This document shows, one piece after another, positions 36,272-45,363 of a stretch of DNA of 64,000 nucleotides (the stretch's first letter is position 1; the number at the start of each line of letters is the position of its first letter). The position numbers and the translations under genes are program-made. Below the pieces are notes generated by a model that had not been told where the DNA came from, did not search any database, and saw nothing but the letters and a program-made list of their open reading frames with translations. Source of the stretch: Chitinophaga polysaccharea (lineage in GTDB: Bacteria > Bacteroidota > Bacteroidia > Chitinophagales > Chitinophagaceae); contig NZ_VIWO01000003.1 in the NCBI RefSeq assembly GCF_007829335.1, positions 737,759-801,758 on the forward strand. Reading direction: 5' to 3'.

Positions 36272-38869
36272 TTATTTCTTTTGTTTTTCCAGGAAGCTCA
36301 CCAGGGATGCAAATTCCTCGTATGATAAGGCGTTGGCAAGGCCGGTTGGCATCATGGATGTTTTCATTTCCTTACGGCTCAGGATATCTGCCGCATTCAC
36401 CGTGTATACTTCACCGGTAATATCTCTCATCACTACTTTGTTCGCTGTTTCTTCGGTAATAAATCCTACATAGGTTTTATTGCCTTTGGCAGTGATCGTG
36501 TAGGTAGCAAATCCCTGGGAAATAGAAGCATTCGGTTTCAGGATAGACTCAGCAATCCGTTCGCGGTTCATGATAGAGCCGATCTGTCCCATGAAAGGAC
36601 CTTTCATTTTTTCGCTTCTGCTGAGACTATGACAGGCCACACAGCCCTGGTTGGTGAACAATATTTTGCCTTTGGCAGGATCTCCTTTTAATTGTTTAAC
36701 CGCCAGCAGCACATCTTCAATAGAAGACTTACCTACTTGTCCTTTCTTGCTTTTTATTTTCTCCAGGTCTACTTTAGGCTCTTTTGCCGCAACGGGTTCC
36801 GCTTTTTTCAGCGGCGCAAATGCAGCGATTTCCATCCTGTGACGTGCGTCGAGGTCCCTGAAAAGAGCCAAACGCGCCGGGTTGGCGGCTTCTTTCTTCA
36901 TGAACTTTTCGATCACGGGTGATCCTTCCCAGAGTACTGCTTTGTAGTAGGGTCCATGTGAATCTGGCCGGGTTCCCCACCACCAGGATGCATCATAGGT
37001 GTCCTCTTTTTTGTACAGGCGTGCCAGGGTAGTCAGGATCTGCTTTTTCAGCTTTTCATCTTTCGACTGTTTGTAGGCAGCAATTAAGCCATTCACCGCT
37101 TTTTCATCGTGCATATAGCGCAAAGCCCATAATGCCAGCGTGGCGTTGGGGCCGTTGACAGCCGATACGGCAGCATCTACGGCATTCAATGCTACCAGGG
37201 AGCGTACCGCCAGATGTGGCAGCACAATGGCGGCATTAGGAGTAGCATGGGGCCCTTCTTTATCGGTGGGAGGAGCCACGAACGACGCAGGCACTTTGGT
37301 TTGCAACAAAGCAGTGGCGGCTTCCATGCGGCCTAAGCGACCCAATCCTACGATGGCGGCAGCATGAACGCGCGGAGATGGATCTTTCAGTGCATCCAGG
37401 AAAGGTTGCTCCGGCACATCGGCCAGGAGGCCTTTACGATCTGCCAGGGCACGCAGGGCGTGCTCTTTCACAGAAGGATCTTTAGTCAGCTCCAATAAAG
37501 CCGGGATACCATTTTTGCCGGCGCCTTGGGCATAGGTGTAGAGACCAGCTACACGGGCATATAACGGCTGCTGTGCATCCGATGCCATCTTCAGCGCAGC
37601 TGCTAATCCTTGCTGGTCGCCCCGCTGGAGCAGTTCCTGGGAAGCATTTAACCGGGCTACCGCGCTGGGTGATTTCAGCAGGTTCACCAGTTCTTCTACC
37701 GAAGCCTTGTCCAGGTCTGGAAATGCTTTATAGGTCCAGTTATTGGGTACTGCCCGCACTACAAAGCCGATGGTATCGCTACCGGAATAACCCGCGCCAT
37801 CCCAGGCGGAGAGGTAAAGCCGGCCGGATCCGTCCACATCCAGGTCGGTGATCTGTGGCAGCGCAATAAAGTCTTCTTCTTTTTGTGTGAAGGTGGCGCC
37901 ATCAGGCTTTACGCGGTGAATGTAAAGCATGCTTCTTCCCCAATCGGCCATCATGGGAACATTGTTATATTTCTCCGGCCAATTGGGTTCCGACATAAAC
38001 AGGGCGCCCGTACCAGAGCCGCCGCCGAGGTCGGCCAATGCTGGTAATATTTCGTCTGTAAAATGCTGGAATAATACCGGGTAACCGAATTCGCCGGATT
38101 GGATATGGTGGGAGAACCGTACATTCCATCCTCCGCCATCATTCGTGTTTTCTCTCGTAAACACGTTCATGTACGGGTCAATGGCTACATCATATACGTT
38201 GCGGGTACCGTGGGTAAATACCTCCATTTCGGTACCATCAGGGCGTACCCTTACGATGCCTCCACCCAGCATAGTCAGCTTTTTACCGGAACGGTCGGTG
38301 GCGTCATGGAAGCCAAAGTCGCCTACCGCGATATAAATCCAGCCATCAATACCCATGCGGATACCGTTGGTAGCGTGGTCTGTTCCGCGCTCCTGGATAT
38401 ATTTGGTGTTGCTGAGGTGCTCAATCAGTGGTTTGGGAGGGCCATCGGCCTTCCCATCGCCATCTTTATCTTCAAAAACCACCAGGGCCATCCCGGTGGC
38501 CTTACCTGTTTCGCTCGAAAAAGTAGTGTGTAATACAAATACCTGGTTGCCCATAACGATGATCCCGCGTGGATTGTCGACCATGGCAAATTCGGTATGC
38601 TGATCCATTTTTCCGTCATTGTTCGTGTCCACCAGCTTAAGTATCCGGCCTTTGCCCGGATCTTTTCCCAGCGAACCTATCTCATCCACCCCCACATATA
38701 CTTCCCCGGTAGGCGCTACCGCCAGGCAGGCTGGGCTTGGGGTAATGGAAGGACCAGAAAATCGGGTGATGGTTAATTCAGAAGGGGCGGTCTGAGCATA
38801 CCCCGAAAACGGTTTCAATAAACTAAGCGCTGTAAGAGAACAAATCAGCGTGTGTGGGAATTTAATCAT
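36272..38869 (-). CDS. PVC-type haem c protein with dehydrogenase-like propeller and HEAT repeats
   Basis: About 865 aa from the ATG of MIKFPHTLICSLTALSLL, which gives a good signal peptide ending GYAQ. The N-terminal about 400 residues form a beta-propeller of the membrane-bound/PQQ-like dehydrogenase type (SPACLAVAPTGEVYVGVDE, TDHATNGIRMGIDGWIYIAVGDFGFH). HEAT-like helical repeats fill about 410-650. The C-terminus is a cytochrome c domain with GCVACHSLSRSEKMKGPFMG, SILKPNASISQGF and TVNAADILSRKEMKTSMMP, the PVC-type haem-binding signature. It probably oxidises a sugar or alcohol in the periplasm and passes electrons to the haem. The substrate is unknown. Confidence 0.9.
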   Translation of the reverse strand: MIKFPHTLICSLTALSLLKPFSGYAQTAPSELTITRFSGPSITPSPACLAVAPTGEVYVGVDEIGSLGKDPGKGRILKLVDTNNDGKMDQHTEFAMVDNPRGIIVMGNQVFVLHTTFSSETGKATGMALVVFEDKDGDGKADGPPKPLIEHLSNTKYIQERGTDHATNGIRMGIDGWIYIAVGDFGFHDATDRSGKKLTMLGGGIVRVRPDGTEMEVFTHGTRNVYDVAIDPYMNVFTRENTNDGGGWNVRFSHHIQSGEFGYPVLFQHFTDEILPALADLGGGSGTGALFMSEPNWPEKYNNVPMMADWGRSMLYIHRVKPDGATFTQKEEDFIALPQITDLDVDGSGRLYLSAWDGAGYSGSDTIGFVVRAVPNNWTYKAFPDLDKASVEELVNLLKSPSAVARLNASQELLQRGDQQGLAAALKMASDAQQPLYARVAGLYTYAQGAGKNGIPALLELTKDPSVKEHALRALADRKGLLADVPEQPFLDALKDPSPRVHAAAIVGLGRLGRMEAATALLQTKVPASFVAPPTDKEGPHATPNAAIVLPHLAVRSLVALNAVDAAVSAVNGPNATLALWALRYMHDEKAVNGLIAAYKQSKDEKLKKQILTTLARLYKKEDTYDASWWWGTRPDSHGPYYKAVLWEGSPVIEKFMKKEAANPARLALFRDLDARHRMEIAAFAPLKKAEPVAAKEPKVDLEKIKSKKGQVGKSSIEDVLLAVKQLKGDPAKGKILFTNQGCVACHSLSRSEKMKGPFMGQIGSIMNRERIAESILKPNASISQGFATYTITAKGNKTYVGFITEETANKVVMRDITGEVYTVNAADILSRKEMKTSMMPTGLANALSYEEFASLVSFLEKQKK

Positions 38870-39084
38870 TGAATTACTACGTGTTTTAGATACTATTACT
38901 ATAACTAAGTACTTGGATAGCCGGTCAAGATATAAAAAATAAATTTCCATATTGGAATATTCTTGACAGAAGGAGGTAAAGGCGGGCTAATGGAAATAGG
39001 GGAGAAGGAGACGATGAGGGATCAGAATCTCATAATCTATAGCTTTTAAAACCGGCAGATGTTTATTCGCTTTAATTGGAGATA

Positions 39085-39103
39085 GGCGTTTACTGGTAAC
39101 GCC
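39085..39103. repeat. Short hairpin after the propeller regulator gene
   Basis: GGCGTT and AACGCC flank a 7-nt loop, 3 bp beyond the stop of the regulator gene. There is no clear T-run on the minus strand, so it is only a weak terminator candidate. Confidence 0.4.
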
Positions 39104-39106
39104 GAT

Positions 39107-42016
39107 TTAAATCTGGTTAAAAAACGTACTTAACGACTGCTCTGTGGGCAGGTTCATCTTTTTTCTAATTCTGTACCGGCTTACTTCTACGCCTCGTACT
39201 GTGATGTTCAATAATTGCGCAATTTCTTTTGTGGACAGGTTTAATTTAATATAAGCACATACTTTTAAATCGGAGTTGGTCAGTTGAGGGTATTGCTTTT
39301 TCAGTTTATTCAGAAAGTCGTCGTTCAGCTCATCAAAGTGTGCCGCAAACACGTCCCAGTTAGCATTAATCTTCTCTGCATCCTTGATCAGATCGGTAAT
39401 ACTCTTAATATTATTGTCGGGGTTGGCGTCGGTGTTGAGGCGCGATACCTTTTCCTTTATTTTCGTTAAAGTATCTGCTTTTTCCATGAGGTGCATGCTG
39501 GTATTGGCCAATTCCTTTTTCTTCAGCAGTACTTCCTGTGCTAATTTTTCGTTTTGTAGCTTGATGATTTCCTTTTCATTTTTTTCCAGCTCCAGGTGAT
39601 GGATGTACTTGAGCTTCTTTTGCTCGTCTTCAAATTTTTGTTGTTGAATCAGCAGCTTATGCTTTAAATATTTACGTACCAGCAATACCAGGCCGGCTGC
39701 AATGGCCATATAGCAGAGCATTGCCCAGATGGTTTTATACCAGGGTGCTTTTATGATGAAGCTATAAGATACTACCGTGGATTCGTTATGCTGGTAGTCC
39801 CGCGCTTTTACCCTAAAGGTATATTTCCCATTGGGCAGGTTGGTATAGTCTTTTTCTGTTTTACTATCCCAGGAAGACCAGTCGGGGTCGTAGCCTTCCA
39901 GCTGGTAGCTATACGTAATGCTTTGCTGGAAATCATATACCGGCGAGCTGTATTCAAAATGAAAAGCATTATATGCAGATGGTAATTCCAGCAGGTGCTT
40001 GCCGCTGCCCGATGCAGAAGCCGCCAGGTAAGCATCCTGGTAACCACCAAAAATGGTGCTGTCGGATTTGCTGGTAGTCTTTACCATGCCCAGGCGAACG
40101 GCGACAGGCTGTTTGGCAGACGTATATCTTTGATAGTTGAGGTGAATTAATCCTTTTTCGGAGCCTATAAACACATTTTCGGGGTTATAGGCATAGATGT
40201 TTTCAAATTTTGGCAGGAGCTGTCCGGCTAATTCAGGGAAATAAGTGACTTGGGGCGCACGGGTGGTGTCGGTAGAGGAAAAATGCACCACGCCGGTTCC
40301 TTTCTCGCCGCAGAACCATATGTTACCTTCTTTGTCTTCCATGAGATAGCGTATTTTCATCCGGCCAAAAACGGAGGAAAGAAACCTGGAGAGAAAAAAT
40401 TTATTGGTGGAGGTATTAAACTCGTAAAGACCTCCAGAGGTAGCAAAGAGGACCTGGTTCTTTATTTTGAATACAAAATTATTTAAGGTAGAGGGCAGGC
40501 CGTCATTGGAGGTATATAGATGGAAGGCGTATTTTTTCTTGTCTTGTGACAAGCTAACGCGATAGATGCCCCGGTAGGGGTGGGAGGCCCAGATATCGCC
40601 GTTGCTATCCAACGCCATAAACCGGTAGGAGTCGGGCGTTCCTTCTATTTTGCCTTCATCACTGAAATGATTGTCTTCATAACGGAGCCGCTTTAAACCA
40701 TAGTACGTGCCCACTATAATATCCTGCACCGGGAAAACGGACGAGAGGGGAAGGAAATACCAGCTGCCGGCATCTCCGGAGAGCAGCCTGGCTTCATTTC
40801 CCTGTACATCGTAGCTGCCATTGTCGCTGCCCAGTAATAAATGTCCGTTTATCACAGCAAGATTCCACGCTTCCCGGTTGTCTGTATTTTTTACCAGGGC
40901 AAAATCATCCTGTGTCACATGGATATTTTTATTATCGGTCAGCAGGGCGCTATACAGCCCGTTGGAGGTAGCCACATACAACCTGTTATTGAATATGCTG
41001 GCAGAATAACCCGGCAGGTTGTTGGTTTTACCTACCTGGAGATACCTGATGGCAGAGTTGTAGTTGATATAACTGATACCGCTGTTCAGCCCTGTCCACA
41101 GGTTACCGCTGGCATCCTTGAAAACGCTCAGGGCGTTGTTATTCTGAAGTCCCTGGTCATTGGAGAAAGTCTGCCAGGTCTTATTCCTGATATCTACCAC
41201 CAGGGCTCCCCCCGCCGAACTGGCTACCATCAATTCGGCGTCATTTACTTTTGCAGCACCGTTGATGTAGAGGTGACCGGGCAGGTTGTTTGGCTGCAGA
41301 CTTATCGAGTTGTTGTGTAATAAAAAGATGCCATTTGTCCGGCTGACAATGAAAACACTGTCTTTGCCCATTGAAACGATACCTGCGGTGAGCATCCCGG
41401 CAATTTTTTTGCCATCGGGAACAGGGGCCCATTGGTTGTTATCGAATTGTAGCAGCCCCGCTACGCGATCAACTGCGTATATATGGTCGCCGGCGCGGGC
41501 CATGAAAAACCATTGCGCATTGGAAAGATGTACCCGGATTGATTTACCATTGTACTCAAAGATGCGGTCATCTCCCTGGAAAAATACCCGGCTGCCCATA
41601 ATGGCAATATGCCATATGTCTGCAAATTTTTTGTGCTGTTCCGGAATATTGTTTTTTAAAGAAGTATAAGTCAGTACGCCATTGGAACCCGGGGCGAAGT
41701 ACCCAATCTCATCCTGGCCCCCCACATAAATTTTCCCGTCATCACTCACTGCGAGCGACCAAATTACTGTGCTGTTGGGTAAGGGGTATAGTTTCCAATG
41801 ACTTCCATCATAACTTAAGAGTCCATCGTTATTGGCAAAATACATCACACCATGTTTATCTTGTCCGATACCCCAGTTCTGGCTGCCTCCGTGATAGTCA
41901 AATTTGGTATAGTTGACAACAGCGGGAAGCCCACATCCATTTTGTGCATAAGCAGCATAACAGCAGGTGGATAACAGCCTAAAGAAAAGCAAGATATTAA
42001 ACAGTGTCTTATTCAT
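39107..42016 (-). CDS. Propeller/Y_Y_Y/LuxR-type membrane regulator of the glucan operon
   Basis: A 969-aa protein: signal peptide, about 600 residues of two-component-type propeller repeats (HWKLYPLPNSTVIWSLAVSDDGKIYVGGQDEIGYF, DASGNLWTGLNSGISYINYN), a Y_Y_Y domain (about 650-730, FHFEYSSPVYDFQQSITYSYQLEGYDPDWSSW to NGKYTFRVKARD), one membrane helix (AMLCYMAIAAGLVLLV), a coiled coil (KNEKEIIKLQNEKLAQEVLLKKKELA) and a LuxR-type HTH at the C-terminus (LTNSDLKVCAYIKLNLSTKEIAQLLNITVRGVEVSRYRIRKKM). There is no histidine kinase or receiver domain, so one protein both senses and binds DNA. It is divergent from the SusC operon, which it should control by sensing a glycan fragment in the periplasm. 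Confidence 0.92.
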   Translation of the reverse strand: MNKTLFNILLFFRLLSTCCYAAYAQNGCGLPAVVNYTKFDYHGGSQNWGIGQDKHGVMYFANNDGLLSYDGSHWKLYPLPNSTVIWSLAVSDDGKIYVGGQDEIGYFAPGSNGVLTYTSLKNNIPEQHKKFADIWHIAIMGSRVFFQGDDRIFEYNGKSIRVHLSNAQWFFMARAGDHIYAVDRVAGLLQFDNNQWAPVPDGKKIAGMLTAGIVSMGKDSVFIVSRTNGIFLLHNNSISLQPNNLPGHLYINGAAKVNDAELMVASSAGGALVVDIRNKTWQTFSNDQGLQNNNALSVFKDASGNLWTGLNSGISYINYNSAIRYLQVGKTNNLPGYSASIFNNRLYVATSNGLYSALLTDNKNIHVTQDDFALVKNTDNREAWNLAVINGHLLLGSDNGSYDVQGNEARLLSGDAGSWYFLPLSSVFPVQDIIVGTYYGLKRLRYEDNHFSDEGKIEGTPDSYRFMALDSNGDIWASHPYRGIYRVSLSQDKKKYAFHLYTSNDGLPSTLNNFVFKIKNQVLFATSGGLYEFNTSTNKFFLSRFLSSVFGRMKIRYLMEDKEGNIWFCGEKGTGVVHFSSTDTTRAPQVTYFPELAGQLLPKFENIYAYNPENVFIGSEKGLIHLNYQRYTSAKQPVAVRLGMVKTTSKSDSTIFGGYQDAYLAASASGSGKHLLELPSAYNAFHFEYSSPVYDFQQSITYSYQLEGYDPDWSSWDSKTEKDYTNLPNGKYTFRVKARDYQHNESTVVSYSFIIKAPWYKTIWAMLCYMAIAAGLVLLVRKYLKHKLLIQQQKFEDEQKKLKYIHHLELEKNEKEIIKLQNEKLAQEVLLKKKELANTSMHLMEKADTLTKIKEKVSRLNTDANPDNNIKSITDLIKDAEKINANWDVFAAHFDELNDDFLNKLKKQYPQLTNSDLKVCAYIKLNLSTKEIAQLLNITVRGVEVSRYRIRKKMNLPTEQSLSTFFNQI

Positions 42017-42035
42017 ATTTCAATCCCCACATAAC

Positions 42036-42116
42036 GATGTAGTAATGATGTAGTAGTATTGTAGTAGTGTCTTTCGCTATAAAAATAGGGAATTACGCGA
42101 TAAGACGTAGTAATGA
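42036..42116. promoter_or_regulatory. Repeated GTAGTA elements, probable operators
   Basis: GATGTAGTAATGA at 42036-42048 recurs as GACGTAGTAATGA at 42104-42116 (12 of 13 bases). Further GTAGTA copies lie at 42050-42069 (TGTAGTAGTA and TTGTAGTAGTG). They sit between the divergent regulator and SusC genes, upstream of the SusC promoter, where an activator site is expected. Confidence 0.5.
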
Positions 42117-42125
42117 AGTGGTGCT

Positions 42126-42160
42126 TTTTTAACATTTTCTTACCAGTGAGGTTACATTTG
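42126..42160 (+). promoter_or_regulatory. Promoter of the glucan SusC operon
   Basis: TACATTTG at 42153-42160 is a perfect TAnnTTTG -7 element. A T-run ending around 42130 lies at the -33 position. Transcription would start near 42167, with a leader of about 45 nt. Confidence 0.55.
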
Positions 42161-42211
42161 TTGCTCTACGATTCGCTTATCAGGAACGACCAAAAAACTT
42201 AAATCTCACGT

Positions 42212-45200
42212 ATGAAAAAAAAGTTCTCCAGAATTTTTGTCCTCCTTGTACTTTCCCTTTTTGTTCATCTTGCTACCTATGCCCAAAACAAAATTGTGAA
42301 GGGTACGGTGAAAGATGACAAAAATGCACCTGTCATCGGCGCTTCGATAGGTGTAAAAGGTACAGCTATTGGGACAGCCACCAATGAAACCGGGGCATTT
42401 ACGCTTTCTATACCTTCCGGTTCAGATTCTCTCATAGTGTCAGCGATTGGTTTTGCAAGGCAGGCGGTGGCTATCACCGGCACAGTATTGAATATTCAGC
42501 TGGAGCCATCCAGAACGGGACTGGAAGAAGTAATAGTGGTAGGTTATGGTACACAGAAAAAGGCTGACCTCACCGCCCCGGTTACCACGGTTAATACAGA
42601 AAACATGCTTAAACGGACTACCGCTACACCAATGGAAGCCCTTCAGGGAAGTGTTCCCGGTGTACAGGTAGTTGCCAATGGCGCCCCGGGAAGCTCTCCG
42701 AATGTCCGCATCAGGGGGGTAGGGTCATTTAATAATGAAAATCCTTTATATGTGGTGGATGGAATGTTTGTGACAGACATTAGTTTTCTGAATCCCAACG
42801 ACATTGCCGACATGTCTATCCTGAAGGATGCCTCCGGCGCCGCCATTTATGGGGTACGTGCTGCCAATGGGGTGGTGCTGATCACCACCAAAAAAGGGAA
42901 GGCCAATATGAAAACCCGCGTAACCTATAATGGTTATGTAGGCGTGCAAAAGCCCACACATGTGCTCAAAATGGCCAATGGACAGCAATATACTTCGTTT
43001 TCCCTGCAACGGGGTGCTGCGGCAGATAGCGGTACGGTGTTGCTGTCTTCAGAAAGATTCGGTGGCACCGGGCTTAATCCTACTACCAGCACTGATTGGT
43101 ATGATGTAATATTGAGAAAAAGCGCCCTGATCACAAATCATGGCATCGATGTACAGGGAGGAAGCGATAAGGTAACTTATTCCATGGGCCTGAACTATAC
43201 CTACCAGAATGGTATTTTAAACGCGCAGAATGATTTTAAAAGATATAACGGCCGGTTACAACTGGAGGCCAAGGCATTTAGCTGGCTGAAAGTAGGATTC
43301 TCCGCTATCTTTAATAATTCTACTACGTTTAATCCCAATTACGGCGCTTTCCTGGATGCTTATACGGCTTCTCCGCTGTTCCCGGTATACGACAACGCCA
43401 ACGTGAATGCTTTCCCGGTGAAATTTACCGCCGCTTCTGTGATCGGAAGATCGGATGATAAAAACCCGATGGCCTCCGCCTATTATAATTATGACCGGTC
43501 AAAGGCTTTCCAGATATTACCGACCATATATGGTGAAGCCAGCTTCTGGCAGAATAAACTCACCTTCAGATCCCAGTTGAGTGAGATCTATGGTTCGCTG
43601 TTGGGAACAAATTACCTGCCTGCCAGGAACCTGGGCCCTGGTGCAGATGGCGCGGTCAAATCTCATCTGAAATCTATCCAGGAAAGAACCACCAATTATA
43701 TATTGGATAACCTGCTTACCTATAGGGACAGCAAAGGGCTGCATCACTGGAGCCTGTTACTGGGACAATCTACCAGGGAAGAGCGGTGGCGTCAGACACG
43801 GACGGAAGCCGATGACGTACCGAATGTGGAAGAAGCGTGGTATGCCGGCCAGGGCACGCCCAGCGCTGCCTACTACGGAGAAGATGGTACCCGTAATGCC
43901 GGCCTTTCCTATTTTACACGCGGCACCTATGATTATGACAATAAATACTTACTGACGGCCACCTTCCGCGCAGATGGAAGTTCGAAATACCAGACTAAAT
44001 GGGGATATTTCCCGTCAGTGGGCCTTGGATGGGTATTGAGCAGGGAAGCATTTATGAAGAACCAGAGAATTTTCGATTTCTTAAAGCTGAGAGGTAGCTG
44101 GGGAAAACTTGGAAATGACGGCGTAAATTCCAATGCTGGTTATGCTATCGTAAAAACCGGCAACAGTGCTTCCGCTGTTTTTGGTAGCACCGCAGGCGCC
44201 AATGGCGTATATGTGCCCGGATACTCCGTGAACAGGTTCTTTACCAATGTTACCTGGGAAGTTGTCACTGAATGGGATGGTGGTGTTGACTTTGAGCTGC
44301 TAAGGGGAAGGTTAAAAGGCTCCGTTGACTATTTCAACCGGAAAACTACCCAGGCCGCCTTCAACAAGCCAATTCCTTTCACTTATGCGAGTGTATATGG
44401 TAACTGGGCAAGTATGGTGAACAGTGGCTGGGATGTGGCACTGAGCTGGAATGATAAAATTGGTGAGCTGGGATACCAGATCGGCGCGAATATGTCGACC
44501 CTGAAAAACAAGGTGACCGATTTGGGAACGCTGCCAAGTTCCACCAGCGGTTTCCCTGAATGGACCGCAGAATTCCCCAACCGTATCGTTGTAGGACAGC
44601 CGATTAACTACTTCTATGGTTATGAATTTACCGGCGTATATCAAACGCAGGATGAAATCAACAATGATCCGATTGCAAAGAACTACAACCAAACGGCTAC
44701 CTCGAAAATTGTTCCTGGTTTCCCGAAGTATAAAGATCAGAACGGCGACGGGGTATTGGATAATAACGACCGTATCAACATGGGCAGCTATTTACCAAAG
44801 GTTACCTATGGTTTCAATATAGCGCTTACTTATAAGAAGTTCGACTTTAGCGTGGCATTCCAGGGCGTGTCTGGCAATAAAATCTTCAATCTCAACAGGG
44901 GACGGCTTTATAAAGCTTCCACTTCCCTGAACCTGGATGAAAAATTTGCGTCAAACCTTTGGACTGGTCCGGGATCAACCAATGCCTATCCTTCTGCTTA
45001 TGCCCTGGGACAAGGTTGGTTTAAAGTGAGCAACTCCTTCTTTGTAGAAAGCGGCGCTTACCTGCGCGTGCAAAACATCCAGCTGGGATATAACTTTAAT
45101 GTGGGCAAACAATCGCCTATCGCTATGAGGGTATTTGCTACCGCCGACAGACCATTCATATTTACCCGCTACAACGGCTTTACACCTGAAGTGGGTACCA

Positions 45201-45292
45201 ATACCGCTGGCGGTTACCCGGTGTCTGGCTATGATGCTAATGTGTACCCGGTTTCTTCTTCCTACAGTTTAGGTGTTAGGGCTGCTTTCTAA
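42212..45292 (+). CDS. SusC/RagA-type TonB-dependent transporter (no STN)
   Basis: A 1,026-aa protein. Signal peptide to about residue 24 (HLATYAQ), a CarboxypepD_reg-like domain at about 28-105 (VKGTVKDDKNAPVIGASIGVKGTAIGTATNETGAFTL), the SusC linker EEVIVVGYGTQKKADLTAPV, a plug (MEALQGSVPGVQVVANGAPGSSPNVRIRGVGSFNNENPLYVVDGMFV to ASGAAIYGVRAANGVVLITTKKGK) and a barrel ending VYPVSSSYSLGVRAAF. It has no STN domain, in contrast to the first SusC in the window, which agrees with regulation by the propeller protein rather than by sigma/anti-sigma. It heads the ten-gene glucan operon. Confidence 0.96.
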   Translation: MKKKFSRIFVLLVLSLFVHLATYAQNKIVKGTVKDDKNAPVIGASIGVKGTAIGTATNETGAFTLSIPSGSDSLIVSAIGFARQAVAITGTVLNIQLEPSRTGLEEVIVVGYGTQKKADLTAPVTTVNTENMLKRTTATPMEALQGSVPGVQVVANGAPGSSPNVRIRGVGSFNNENPLYVVDGMFVTDISFLNPNDIADMSILKDASGAAIYGVRAANGVVLITTKKGKANMKTRVTYNGYVGVQKPTHVLKMANGQQYTSFSLQRGAAADSGTVLLSSERFGGTGLNPTTSTDWYDVILRKSALITNHGIDVQGGSDKVTYSMGLNYTYQNGILNAQNDFKRYNGRLQLEAKAFSWLKVGFSAIFNNSTTFNPNYGAFLDAYTASPLFPVYDNANVNAFPVKFTAASVIGRSDDKNPMASAYYNYDRSKAFQILPTIYGEASFWQNKLTFRSQLSEIYGSLLGTNYLPARNLGPGADGAVKSHLKSIQERTTNYILDNLLTYRDSKGLHHWSLLLGQSTREERWRQTRTEADDVPNVEEAWYAGQGTPSAAYYGEDGTRNAGLSYFTRGTYDYDNKYLLTATFRADGSSKYQTKWGYFPSVGLGWVLSREAFMKNQRIFDFLKLRGSWGKLGNDGVNSNAGYAIVKTGNSASAVFGSTAGANGVYVPGYSVNRFFTNVTWEVVTEWDGGVDFELLRGRLKGSVDYFNRKTTQAAFNKPIPFTYASVYGNWASMVNSGWDVALSWNDKIGELGYQIGANMSTLKNKVTDLGTLPSSTSGFPEWTAEFPNRIVVGQPINYFYGYEFTGVYQTQDEINNDPIAKNYNQTATSKIVPGFPKYKDQNGDGVLDNNDRINMGSYLPKVTYGFNIALTYKKFDFSVAFQGVSGNKIFNLNRGRLYKASTSLNLDEKFASNLWTGPGSTNAYPSAYALGQGWFKVSNSFFVESGAYLRVQNIQLGYNFNVGKQSPIAMRVFATADRPFIFTRYNGFTPEVGTNTAGGYPVSGYDANVYPVSSSYSLGVRAAF

Positions 45293-45363
45293 GGAAAGCT
45301 CACTTGTAAGGATACACGAAAAGTATCCTTGATACCCGTTATAGAAAATTTAAAAAAGAAAAC

